Origin: JOPF136 sp963773835
GTDB taxonomy: Bacteria > Acidobacteriota > Terriglobia > Acidiferrales > UBA7541
NCBI GenBank assembly: GCA_963773835.1
Contig: CAVZCQ010000004.1
Span: 124,001-188,000 of the forward strand
Direction of reading: 5' to 3'
Length of the DNA stretch: 64,000 bases
Under the pieces are notes generated by a model. The model was not told where the DNA came from. It saw only the letters and a program-made list of their open reading frames with translations, and did not search any database. Numbering within the stretch: position 1 is the first letter of the stretch; every line of letters begins with the position of its first letter. Below are positions 32,189-38,599 of this stretch, piece by piece. A program made the position numbers and the translations under genes.

Positions 32189-32665
32189 ATGGCAGAGAAA
32201 CCAGCATCGGCCGCAGCGGCCCCGGACGCGGCAACCACGCTTCCGAACTATTGTTTCGTCTGCGGCGACGCCAATTCCGCGGGCATGCACCTCGCGTTCT
32301 CCCGCCACGAGGCCGAGCGCAAAGTTTCCGGAGCCTTTCGCCTCGGTGATCGCTACCAGGGCGCTCCCGGCATCGCTCATGGCGGCATCGTTGCCCTGGT
32401 GCTGGACGAGGCCCTCAGCAAGGTCTCGAAATTCTACGGCGTGATTGCAGTTACCGCCACGCTCAATGTCGAGTATCTCCGCCCCGTGCCCGTTGGCGAT
32501 GAGATTCTGGTCGAGGCCCGCAACGACCGCGTCGAGGGCAGCCAGTTGTACCATTCCGCCGAAATTCGCGACCCCACGGGCCGCGTCCTCGCCCGGGCGA
32601 AAGCAAGATTTGTCGCTGTGGATCCCGAACGCTTTCTGCGATCGAACAAGGAGAAACAACCATGA
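32189..32665 (+). CDS. Hotdog-fold thioesterase (PaaI/4HBT family)
   Basis: A 158-residue hotdog-fold protein. The 'YCFVCGDANSAGMHLAF' opening and GAPGIAHGGIVALVLDEA match the acyl-CoA thioesterase group in which the HGG segment lies at the active site. It presumably hydrolyses an acyl-CoA; the natural substrate is unknown. Its TGA overlaps the pdxS ATG by 4 bp, which places it firmly inside the vitamin B6 operon, although no thioester step is known in that pathway. Confidence 0.82.
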   Translation: MAEKPASAAAAPDAATTLPNYCFVCGDANSAGMHLAFSRHEAERKVSGAFRLGDRYQGAPGIAHGGIVALVLDEALSKVSKFYGVIAVTATLNVEYLRPVPVGDEILVEARNDRVEGSQLYHSAEIRDPTGRVLARAKARFVAVDPERFLRSNKEKQP

Positions 32666-33552
32666 GTGTGCTGAACGACAATTCCTGGCGCGTCAAAGTC
32701 GGCCTCGCCGAAATGCTCAAAGGCGGCGTCATCATGGACGTCACCACCGCGCAGCAGGCCGAAATCGCCGAGAAAGCGGGCGCCTGCGCCGTCATGGCGC
32801 TCGAGCGCGTTCCCGCGGACATCCGCAAGGAAGGCGGCGTCGCCCGCATGGCCGCCCCCAAAATCATCCGCGAGATCATGTCCTCCGTTTCCATCCCTGT
32901 CATGGCCAAAGTGCGCATCGGCCATTTTGCCGAAGCGCAGGTGCTCGAAGCTCTCGAAGTCGATTTCATCGACGAAAGCGAGGTGCTCACCCCTGCCGAT
33001 GAAGAGCACCAGGTCTGGAAGCACGGCTTCAAGGTCCCCTTCGTCTGCGGCGCCCGCAATCTCGGCGAGGCCCTCCGCCGCATCGCTGAAGGCGCCGCCA
33101 TGATGCGCACCAAGGGCGAAGCCGGCTCCGGCAATATCGTCGAAGCCGTCCGCCACATGCGCGCCATTGTGGACGAGATGAAGCGGCTCACCACCCTGGC
33201 GCAGGAACAGCTCGTGCACGCGGCCAAAGACCTCGGCGCTCCGCTCGAGCTCGTCGAATACGTCGCGCAGCATGGCAAACTGCCCGTCCCGAATTTTTCC
33301 GCCGGTGGTGTGGCCACCCCCGCCGACGCTGCCCTCGTCATGCAGCTCGGCGCGGAAGCCGTCTTCGTCGGCTCGGGTATTTTCAAGTCCGCGGACCCTG
33401 CTGTCCGCGCCCGCGCCATCGTCAAGGCCACCACCCACTACAAGGAACCCAAGGCCGTGCTCGAAGCATCGGAGGAGCTGGGTGAGGCCATGCGCGGCAT
33501 CGACGTGCGGCAGCTCGACGAAAAGGAGTTGCTCCAGACCCGCGGATGGTAA
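32662..33552 (+). CDS. pdxS: Pyridoxal 5'-phosphate synthase, synthase subunit PdxS
   Basis: A 296-residue TIM-barrel enzyme, the full family length. It makes PLP from ribose 5-phosphate, glyceraldehyde 3-phosphate and ammonia. The two key lysines are visible in MAKVRIGH (first) and MMRTKGEAGSGN (second), with the phosphate-binding GGVATPADA and FVGSGIF loops. It forms a dodecamer with PdxT, which supplies ammonia. Overlaps the thioesterase gene by 4 bp; the DJ-1-like gene follows after 12 nt. Confidence 0.97.
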   Translation: MSVLNDNSWRVKVGLAEMLKGGVIMDVTTAQQAEIAEKAGACAVMALERVPADIRKEGGVARMAAPKIIREIMSSVSIPVMAKVRIGHFAEAQVLEALEVDFIDESEVLTPADEEHQVWKHGFKVPFVCGARNLGEALRRIAEGAAMMRTKGEAGSGNIVEAVRHMRAIVDEMKRLTTLAQEQLVHAAKDLGAPLELVEYVAQHGKLPVPNFSAGGVATPADAALVMQLGAEAVFVGSGIFKSADPAVRARAIVKATTHYKEPKAVLEASEELGEAMRGIDVRQLDEKELLQTRGW

Positions 33553-33564
33553 TCTGGTGGGACC

Positions 33565-34200
33565 ATGCACATCGAAGTTCTTCTCTATCCCGGTTTCGAC
33601 GAGCTCGATGCCATCGCCCCCTTTGAAGTCCTGCAGCAGGCCCGCAAGCGCGGCGCGCCCTTCTCTGTGCGCACGGTGAGCTTCGAGGGCGCCGGTGAAA
33701 TCCGCGCGGCCAACGGCCTGTGGGTTCGCGCCGAAGGCCGCCTGGCCGAGAATGGCCGGCCCGACCTCGTCGTGGTCCCCGGCGGTGGATGGGGCGCTCG
33801 CTCCCCCCAGGGCGCCTGGGCGGAGGCACAGCGGCCCGAATCTCCCGCAGCCATACGCTCGCTGCACACAGACGGCGTGATTCTCGCTGCCGTGTGCACG
33901 GGAGCGATGCTGCTCGCCGCCTCCGGTCTGCTTCGCGGCCGCCACGCCACCACGCATCACGTGGCCATCGACGAACTGCGGGCGCAGGGAGCGGTAATCG
34001 TGGAGGCGCGTGTGGTGGATGACGGCGATATCATCACGGCTGGCGGCGTCACTTCGGGCCTCGATCTCGGTCTCTGGCTCGTCGAGCGTTTCGCATCCCT
34101 CGAAATTGCCCATCAGGTCGCGGCCACACTCGAATACCAGCGCCGCGGGCCCGTCTGGCATCGCGCCGCGCGCGCCGCGGCCGGGAGCGATTCGGCATGA
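33565..34200 (+). CDS. DJ-1/PfpI family protein
   Basis: A 211-residue class I glutamine amidotransferase-like protein of the DJ-1/PfpI group. The nucleophile elbow AAVCTGAMLLA carries the conserved Cys (near residue 112), with the 'LVVVPGGGWG' loop and THHVAIDEL. Family roles include glyoxalase III, deglycation and cysteine-based sensing; it resembles the isonitrile hydratase/AraC-associated subgroup in sequence. It lies inside the B6 operon: its stop overlaps pdxT by 4 bp (ATGA). It is not PdxT, which is the next gene. Confidence 0.83.
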   Translation: MHIEVLLYPGFDELDAIAPFEVLQQARKRGAPFSVRTVSFEGAGEIRAANGLWVRAEGRLAENGRPDLVVVPGGGWGARSPQGAWAEAQRPESPAAIRSLHTDGVILAAVCTGAMLLAASGLLRGRHATTHHVAIDELRAQGAVIVEARVVDDGDIITAGGVTSGLDLGLWLVERFASLEIAHQVAATLEYQRRGPVWHRAARAAAGSDSA

Positions 34201-34784
34201 AGATTGGCGTCCTCGCCGTGCAGGGCGATTTCGAGGCCCACGGAGCCATGCTCCGCTCCCTCGGCGTCGATGCCTGTGAAGTGCGCGCCGCCGCCGATCT
34301 CGAAGCTCTGGACGGCATCATCCTTCCCGGTGGCGAGAGCACGACGCAATTGAAATTCCTGGAGGAAGAAGGCCTTTCCACCCCCCTGCGGCAGTTCGCT
34401 GCCGATGGCGGCGCTCTGTTCGGCACCTGCGCCGGCGCCATCCTGCTGGCCCGCGAAGTGCGCAACCCTGCGCAGCCCTCGCTCGGTTTGATGGACATTT
34501 GCGTGCTCCGCAACGGCTACGGGCGCCAGCTCCAGAGCGAGGTCCGCTTCGGTCATTGCACCCTGAAGCCGGCCCCTCTCGAGATGGTGTTCATCCGCGC
34601 GCCCATCATCGAACGGATTGGGCCCGGCGTGGAGGTTCTGGCGGAAGACGGCGGGACACCCGTCCTCGTGCGCCAGGGCAGGCTGCTCGTGGCTACCTTT
34701 CACCCCGAATTGACTGACGATTCCACCGTGCACTCCTTCTTCCTGGAGCTGGCCGGGCAGCGCGTGCGGGCGGTTGCCACATGA
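34197..34784 (+). CDS. pdxT: Pyridoxal 5'-phosphate synthase, glutaminase subunit PdxT
   Basis: A 195-residue class I glutaminase that releases ammonia from glutamine for PdxS. The GGESTT loop is at residues 45-50, the catalytic Cys78 is in LFGTCAGAILLA, and the His-Glu pair is in FHPELTDD. Length is normal. It overlaps both neighbours by 4 bp, so production should be translationally coupled to the DJ-1-like and phosphatase-like genes. Confidence 0.96.
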   Translation: MKIGVLAVQGDFEAHGAMLRSLGVDACEVRAAADLEALDGIILPGGESTTQLKFLEEEGLSTPLRQFAADGGALFGTCAGAILLAREVRNPAQPSLGLMDICVLRNGYGRQLQSEVRFGHCTLKPAPLEMVFIRAPIIERIGPGVEVLAEDGGTPVLVRQGRLLVATFHPELTDDSTVHSFFLELAGQRVRAVAT

Positions 34785-35212
34785 CCCCCAAACGAGTTCT
34801 GTTCGTCTGTGTCGGCAATTCCTGCCGCAGCCAGATGGCCGAGGCATTGGCCCGCCATCATGCCTCCGACGTTATTCAACCCTCCAGCGCCGGAATCTCG
34901 CCCCTCGGCTCCATCGCCGACCCCACCCGCCAGGTCCTTCTCGAGCGCGGCATTCACATGCCCGGCCACCGCTCCAAGGGAACTACCGAAGCGGACATCG
35001 CCGCTGCGGAATTAATCGTCAATCTGACCGGCATTCACGGCCCCGCCCTCTTCCGCGATTCCGTACCCGCCCCGATCGAGGACTGGGAAGTCACCGACCC
35101 CTACGGCGACGATTTGCAGGTCTATCGCCGCGTCTGCGACGAGATCGAGGCTCGCGTCCTCGAGCTCGCCGCGCGCCTCCGCAGCGAATTCCAGCGCAGC
35201 ACCCACGCCTAG
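34781..35212 (+). CDS. Low-molecular-weight protein-tyrosine phosphatase / arsenate reductase (ArsC) family protein
   Basis: A 143-residue LMW-PTP fold protein. The phosphate loop CVGNSCRS (CX5R) is at residues 10-17 and the general acid is in 'VTDPYGDD'. Members are tyrosine phosphatases or thioredoxin-linked arsenate reductases. The second cysteine pair that arsenate reductases use is not obvious here: only Cys in 'RRVCDEIEAR' remains near the C-terminus, so a phosphatase role is at least as likely. It overlaps pdxT by 4 bp and ends the six-gene run. A TTCGAA-rich repeat follows the stop. Confidence 0.75.
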   Translation: MTPKRVLFVCVGNSCRSQMAEALARHHASDVIQPSSAGISPLGSIADPTRQVLLERGIHMPGHRSKGTTEADIAAAELIVNLTGIHGPALFRDSVPAPIEDWEVTDPYGDDLQVYRRVCDEIEARVLELAARLRSEFQRSTHA

Positions 35213-35215
35213 CCG

Positions 35216-35243
35216 TTTTTCGAATTTCGAGTTTCGCCTTTCG
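35216..35243. repeat. TTCGAA-rich dispersed repeat, second copy
   Basis: TTTTTCGAATTTCGAGTTTC and the following bases match 17111-17138 at about 25 of 28 positions. It lies directly after the stop of the phosphatase-like gene, before the DtxR-type gene. Confidence 0.55.
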
Positions 35244-35298
35244 TCACCTTGCATTTCTCCCCCGCTCCCGTCACCATACCCAACGACGACCTCCTCTC

Positions 35299-35982
35299 AT
35301 GCAACGCCAGCGCACCAGCGTTTCGCAGGAAGACTACCTGAAGGCCATCTGGAACATCCTCGAGGAGGAGGAGACTGCCCCCATCAGCGCGCGCCTGGCC
35401 GAAGATTTGCAAGTCACCCCGCCCGCCGTCGCTGCCGCTCTCAAACGCATGGCTCGCGACGGCCAGGTGCGCGTCCGCCGCGACGGCACCATCGATCTCA
35501 CCTCCCGCGGCCGCGCCCGCGCCGAGCACCTGGCCCTCCGCCACCGCCTGGCGGAGAAACTCCTCACCGATGTGATCGGCCTGGATTGGTCCAAGGCCCA
35601 CGAAGAGGCGGAGCGTCTCGAACACGGCATTTCCGACGACGTGATGGACCTCCTCCTCGCTCGTTTCGGACGCGACAGCAGTTGCCCCCACGGCGTTCCG
35701 GTCATCGGCGGCCTGCTCCTGCTCCGCAAGCGCCGCGGCGCTTTTCCCCTGGCGCAGGCCGGCGCGGGCGACACCCTGGAAATCCTCCGCGTGCAGGAGC
35801 GCGATCCTCAGTTCCTCACCTTTGTCGCCGGATTGGGTCTGCGACCGGGCGTGCGACTCCACGTCCGCCGCCGCGAATACGACGAAACCATGACCCTCGA
35901 ACTCGCCGCCCGCTCCGCTCGACCCATCCATCTCGGCAAACCAGCCACCAGCCGCATCTGGGTCCGCCGAGTCTCATCGTAG
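35299..35982 (+). CDS. DtxR/MntR-family metal-dependent regulator
   Basis: A 227-residue regulator. The N-terminal winged helix has 'SQEDYLKAIWNILEEEE' and 'ISARLAEDLQVTPPAVAAALKRM'. The metal-binding/dimer domain has 'EEAERLEHGISDDVMDLLL', with HExxxH-like ligand positions as in DtxR, and the C-terminus is an SH3/FeoA-like domain. Such proteins sense Fe2+ or Mn2+ and repress uptake genes. It follows the B6 operon by 86 nt on the same strand but is likely separate. Its TAG stop is the first base triplet of a palindromic repeat. Confidence 0.87.
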   Translation: MQRQRTSVSQEDYLKAIWNILEEEETAPISARLAEDLQVTPPAVAAALKRMARDGQVRVRRDGTIDLTSRGRARAEHLALRHRLAEKLLTDVIGLDWSKAHEEAERLEHGISDDVMDLLLARFGRDSSCPHGVPVIGGLLLLRKRRGAFPLAQAGAGDTLEILRVQERDPQFLTFVAGLGLRPGVRLHVRRREYDETMTLELAARSARPIHLGKPATSRIWVRRVSS

Positions 35983-36002
35983 GGGCACGGCATGCCGTGC
36001 CC
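35980..36002. repeat. Stop-anchored palindrome (GGGCACGGCA type), copy 1
   Basis: GGGCACGGCATGCCGTGCCC is a perfect 20-bp palindrome (35983-36002) that begins within the DtxR-type gene's own TAG stop (TAGGGGCACGG). A closely related but longer copy is at 36271-36309. Confidence 0.75.
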
Positions 36003-36031
36003 TAATCCATCTCCGCTCTCGATCGAAACGG

Positions 36032-36265
36032 ATGAGCCGCCTCTCTGAAGCCGTGCGCCTCTACTGGGTCGGCGGCGCCGGCTACCGGCTGCGCCCCTGG
36101 AAGAGCCCCTATTTCCGCTGGCGGTTGGAAACCTTTCTGGGGCCCGAAGCCGCTGATCCCTCCGCGCTTAAATTCTTCCGTCTTCTCTGGCGCGAACGCC
36201 GCCGCCTCGCCTCCTATCTGGATTGGGTGGCCCAGCGCCGTGTCGCCCAGCGAGATTCTCAGTAA
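36032..36265 (+). CDS. Small basic hypothetical protein
   Basis: A 77-residue, basic, aromatic-rich protein ('YRLRPWKSPYFRWRLETF' at residues 18-35). No transmembrane helix or metal motif is seen. I believe similar proteins occur in other Acidobacteria next to metal- or housekeeping genes, but no function is known. It starts 50 nt after the DtxR-type gene and is enclosed by two copies of the same palindrome. Confidence 0.6.
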   Translation: MSRLSEAVRLYWVGGAGYRLRPWKSPYFRWRLETFLGPEAADPSALKFFRLLWRERRRLASYLDWVAQRRVAQRDSQ

Positions 36266-36270
36266 ACCGT

Positions 36271-36309
36271 AGGGGCACGGCATGCCTGCCGCAGGCATGC
36301 CGTGCCCCT
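36271..36309. repeat. Palindromic repeat (GGGCACGGCA type), copy 2
   Basis: Two 18-bp perfect arms, AGGGGCACGGCATGCCTG and its complement, flank a CCG centre, preceded by T to give TAGGGGCACGG as in copy 1. RNA from either strand would form a very stable hairpin. A further hairpin CGGCGGC-TTCA-GCCGCC lies just after it (about 36327-36345). Confidence 0.75.
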
Positions 36310-36408
36310 CGCGAAACGCTGTGCCCGGCGGCTTCAGCCGCCCGGGGCTCCGCCTGTCCGGCTGTCACACGCTTTCAGCCGCGACGCTCAGAGCTGTTCG
36401 CTAAGGGG

Positions 36409-36414
36409 TATAAT
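36409..36414 (+). promoter_or_regulatory. TATAAT box before the AmrS-type gene
   Basis: A perfect -10 hexamer TATAAT lies 49 nt upstream of the radical SAM start codon, with no convincing -35. GGGAGG precedes the ATG. Confidence 0.4.
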
Positions 36415-36463
36415 TGTGGTGTGCCCTCCTCCGCACGAGAGCCGCCGCTCTCGGGAGGACCCG

Positions 36464-37585
36464 ATGCAAGACCTCAAAATCTTCCAGAAAACCGAGACCC
36501 TCTTCGAGGCCCGCTGGTGGGAGCCCGAACCGGGCAACCGCGTCCATTGCTACCTCTGCCCGCGCCACTGCCACATCGGCGAGGGCCAGACAGGTTTTTG
36601 TTTCATCCGCGTAAATCAGGGAGGAAAACTCTACAGCCTGGGCTACGGTTCACCCGCTGCACTCCAGGTGGACCCCATCGAGAAAAAGCCGCTGAATCAT
36701 TTCCTGCCCGGCACGCGCGTGTTCTCCATGGGCACCGCCGGCTGCAACATGGGCTGTTTTTTCTGCCAGAACTGGGACATTTCCAAGTCGAAGTCCGATC
36801 AGGTCCATTCCACCCAACTGCCTCCGGAAGATGTGCCCCTGCTGGCCATGAGATACGGCTGCCCCTCGATCGCCTTCACTTACAACGAGCCGACCATTTG
36901 GAGCGAGTACGTCATCGACATCTGTCACGCCGCGCGCGCCCGTGGTCTGAACACCGTCATGGTCACCAATGGCTACATCACCCGCGAAGCCTTCCACGAC
37001 GTGTATGACCACATCGACGCCGCCAACGTGGATCTGAAGGCGTTTACCGAAGGCTTCTACGGCAAAATCACCCTCTCGCATCTTGCTCCGGTGCTGGAAA
37101 CGCTCGAATGGCTGAAGAACGAGACCCACGTCTGGTTCGAAATCACCAATCTCCTCATCCCCACCCTGAATGATGACCCAAAGGAAATCCGCCGGCTCGC
37201 CGAGTGGGTCCTGGAACATCTCGGCCCTGATGTCCCGCTGCATTTCACAGCTTTCCACCCCGACTTCAAATTGCAGGACAAACCGCGCACTCCTCCGGCC
37301 ACTCTGCACATGGCCTGGAAGATTGCCCGCGAAGTGGGTCTCCACTACGTATACGAAGGCAACATCCACAACGGGGCGGGGGAAACGCGCTGTCCTGAGT
37401 GCAAGACCATCCTGGTCCGCCGCGGCTGGCACGAGGTGTACGAGTTCCGCCTGAAAGACGGCGCCTGTCCCGATTGCGGCGCGCCCATCCCCGGCCGCTG
37501 GACCGATCCCCACGGCCGCACCCCGCTGAAGAATTCGGCCCTCTGCGAACAAATCGCGAAGAAGTACGACGCCCTGAATCTGTAG
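36464..37585 (+). CDS. amrS: AmmeMemoRadiSam-type radical SAM enzyme (AmrS)
   Basis: A 373-residue radical SAM protein. The cluster motif is Cys94-x3-Cys98-x2-Cys101 in TAGCNMGCFFCQNW. An early Cys pair region 'CYLCPRHCHIG' (29-40) matches the PFL-activating-enzyme-like AmrS family. Late CPEC and CPDC pairs near 307 and 330 form a rubredoxin-like zinc ribbon. AmrS is often encoded with AMMECR1 and Memo homologues, but neither is adjacent here. The reaction is not known. GGGAGG precedes the ATG at 36464. Confidence 0.88.
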   Translation: MQDLKIFQKTETLFEARWWEPEPGNRVHCYLCPRHCHIGEGQTGFCFIRVNQGGKLYSLGYGSPAALQVDPIEKKPLNHFLPGTRVFSMGTAGCNMGCFFCQNWDISKSKSDQVHSTQLPPEDVPLLAMRYGCPSIAFTYNEPTIWSEYVIDICHAARARGLNTVMVTNGYITREAFHDVYDHIDAANVDLKAFTEGFYGKITLSHLAPVLETLEWLKNETHVWFEITNLLIPTLNDDPKEIRRLAEWVLEHLGPDVPLHFTAFHPDFKLQDKPRTPPATLHMAWKIAREVGLHYVYEGNIHNGAGETRCPECKTILVRRGWHEVYEFRLKDGACPDCGAPIPGRWTDPHGRTPLKNSALCEQIAKKYDALNL

Positions 37586-37606
37586 GGGCGCTGCTTGCTG
37601 CGCCCC
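37583..37606. repeat. Stop-anchored palindrome (GGGGCGC type)
   Basis: After the radical SAM gene's TAG stop, GGGGCGC (37585-37591) pairs with GCGCCCC (37600-37606) around an 8-nt loop. The final G of the stop is the first base of the stem. Confidence 0.6.
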
Positions 37607-37667
37607 CTTCTGCGAGTTGCGCACGCAACAACAGCCGGCGTTTTTCGCTCATCCCGTTTCGTCGCGC

Positions 37668-38168
37668 TCATTCCACAAACCGGTCCCGCAAATGCGCTGG
37701 CACCAGCGGACACTGGTAGGGCGTCCCTCCAAACAGCCGCCTCCTCGTCCGCGCCACCCACGCATATACCGCATCGCGCACCCGGCGTGGCGCAATCCGC
37801 CCCAGGATCCCCACGACCCGCCAGAATCCCCCCAGGCGGTCCAGCGCCCCCAGCACCGCCTCCGACCGTATCCGCACCCGCCCATCCGTCGTCCGCAGCA
37901 CCAACGTATCGGGCAAACTTTCGCGGACCGCTGATTCCATCAATTGCGTGATCAGGTGGCCCTGAAGCGGCGAAAACAGGAATCGCCTCCCATCCCGGTC
38001 GCACCGCAACAGGAATCGCACAAATCCCTGACACAGCGCGCACTCTCCGTCGTAAAAGACGACGTCGCGCTCCCGCACGACAGGGTCTGTGGGTGTATAG
38101 ATCTTCAAAGACTCGCCTCGATTATGGTAACCCTCCCCGGCCATCCCGGTGAAAATACCCCGGCTCAT
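37668..38168 (-). CDS. DCC-family thiol-disulfide oxidoreductase-like protein (YuxK-like)
   Basis: A 166-residue protein with the family's name-giving motif D40-x2-C43-x2-C46 in FYDGECALCQGF, followed by 'FLLRCDRDGRRFLFSPLQG'. DCC proteins have a thioredoxin-like CxxC but an unproven activity, often next to redox or membrane genes. The late part has amphipathic helices and no clear signal peptide. ATG 38168 or ATG 38144 are both possible starts. Convergent with the AmrS-type gene. Confidence 0.82.
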   Translation of the reverse strand: MSRGIFTGMAGEGYHNRGESLKIYTPTDPVVRERDVVFYDGECALCQGFVRFLLRCDRDGRRFLFSPLQGHLITQLMESAVRESLPDTLVLRTTDGRVRIRSEAVLGALDRLGGFWRVVGILGRIAPRRVRDAVYAWVARTRRRLFGGTPYQCPLVPAHLRDRFVE

Positions 38169-38599
38169 TTCTTCGGGTCAAAAACGGAGCAGCTCTCATT
38201 CTCAGTGCACGAGGGGGCGCAATCCCTGCGGCCGCACTGCTCGCTTCCGCGACAGCGGAATCGCGGAAACGGACACCATTTCGCAGCTCCCGAAATCTCC
38301 CGTTTGTAACCCCTGTCCCCGCAGTCGCGTATCACGCTAGAGAGTCCGCGTGGATGGCAGGTTGTTTGCCACGATTAACGCGGGCTGTGCGCCCTCAGAC
38401 GGCTGCCGGTGTGCTGCGTCCACATGCAGCCGCCGTCTCATGTGCCGCCGCTTCTGCGTTGATCAGGATTCGCGCCCGTGACGAGTGACTGGTGATTGGT
38501 GGGATCGGGCTGGAGCAGGCGGATTCGCCTGTCACTGGGGACCGGTCGATTCCAGCCAGTCACCAGTCATCCGCCACCGGCCGCGGCTGGTCTTCCGGT
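38169..38599. other. 431-bp gene-free region with stem-loops
   Basis: No protein-like frame is credible here. A stem AGACGGCTGC/GCAGCCGCCGTCT with one bulge lies near 38397-38438. TGACTGGTGAT (38486-38496) and CCAGTCACCAGTCA (38556-38569) are inverted relatives of each other, which looks like a decayed intergenic repeat. The promoter of the DCC gene was not identified. Confidence 0.4.

Noticed and set aside
32434..34161. Long minus-strand frame opposite pdxS and the DJ-1 gene
   Set aside because: pdxS on the plus strand is unmistakable; the antisense translation has no recognisable fold.
33565..34200. DJ-1/PfpI gene as a second pdxT
   Set aside because: It lacks the GGES loop and the HPE pair of glutaminases and has the DJ-1 type nucleophile elbow; the true pdxT is the next gene.
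35980..36309. CRISPR array or DR cluster
   Set aside because: The palindromes differ in length, are not regularly spaced, and enclose a coding frame; no cas genes are present.
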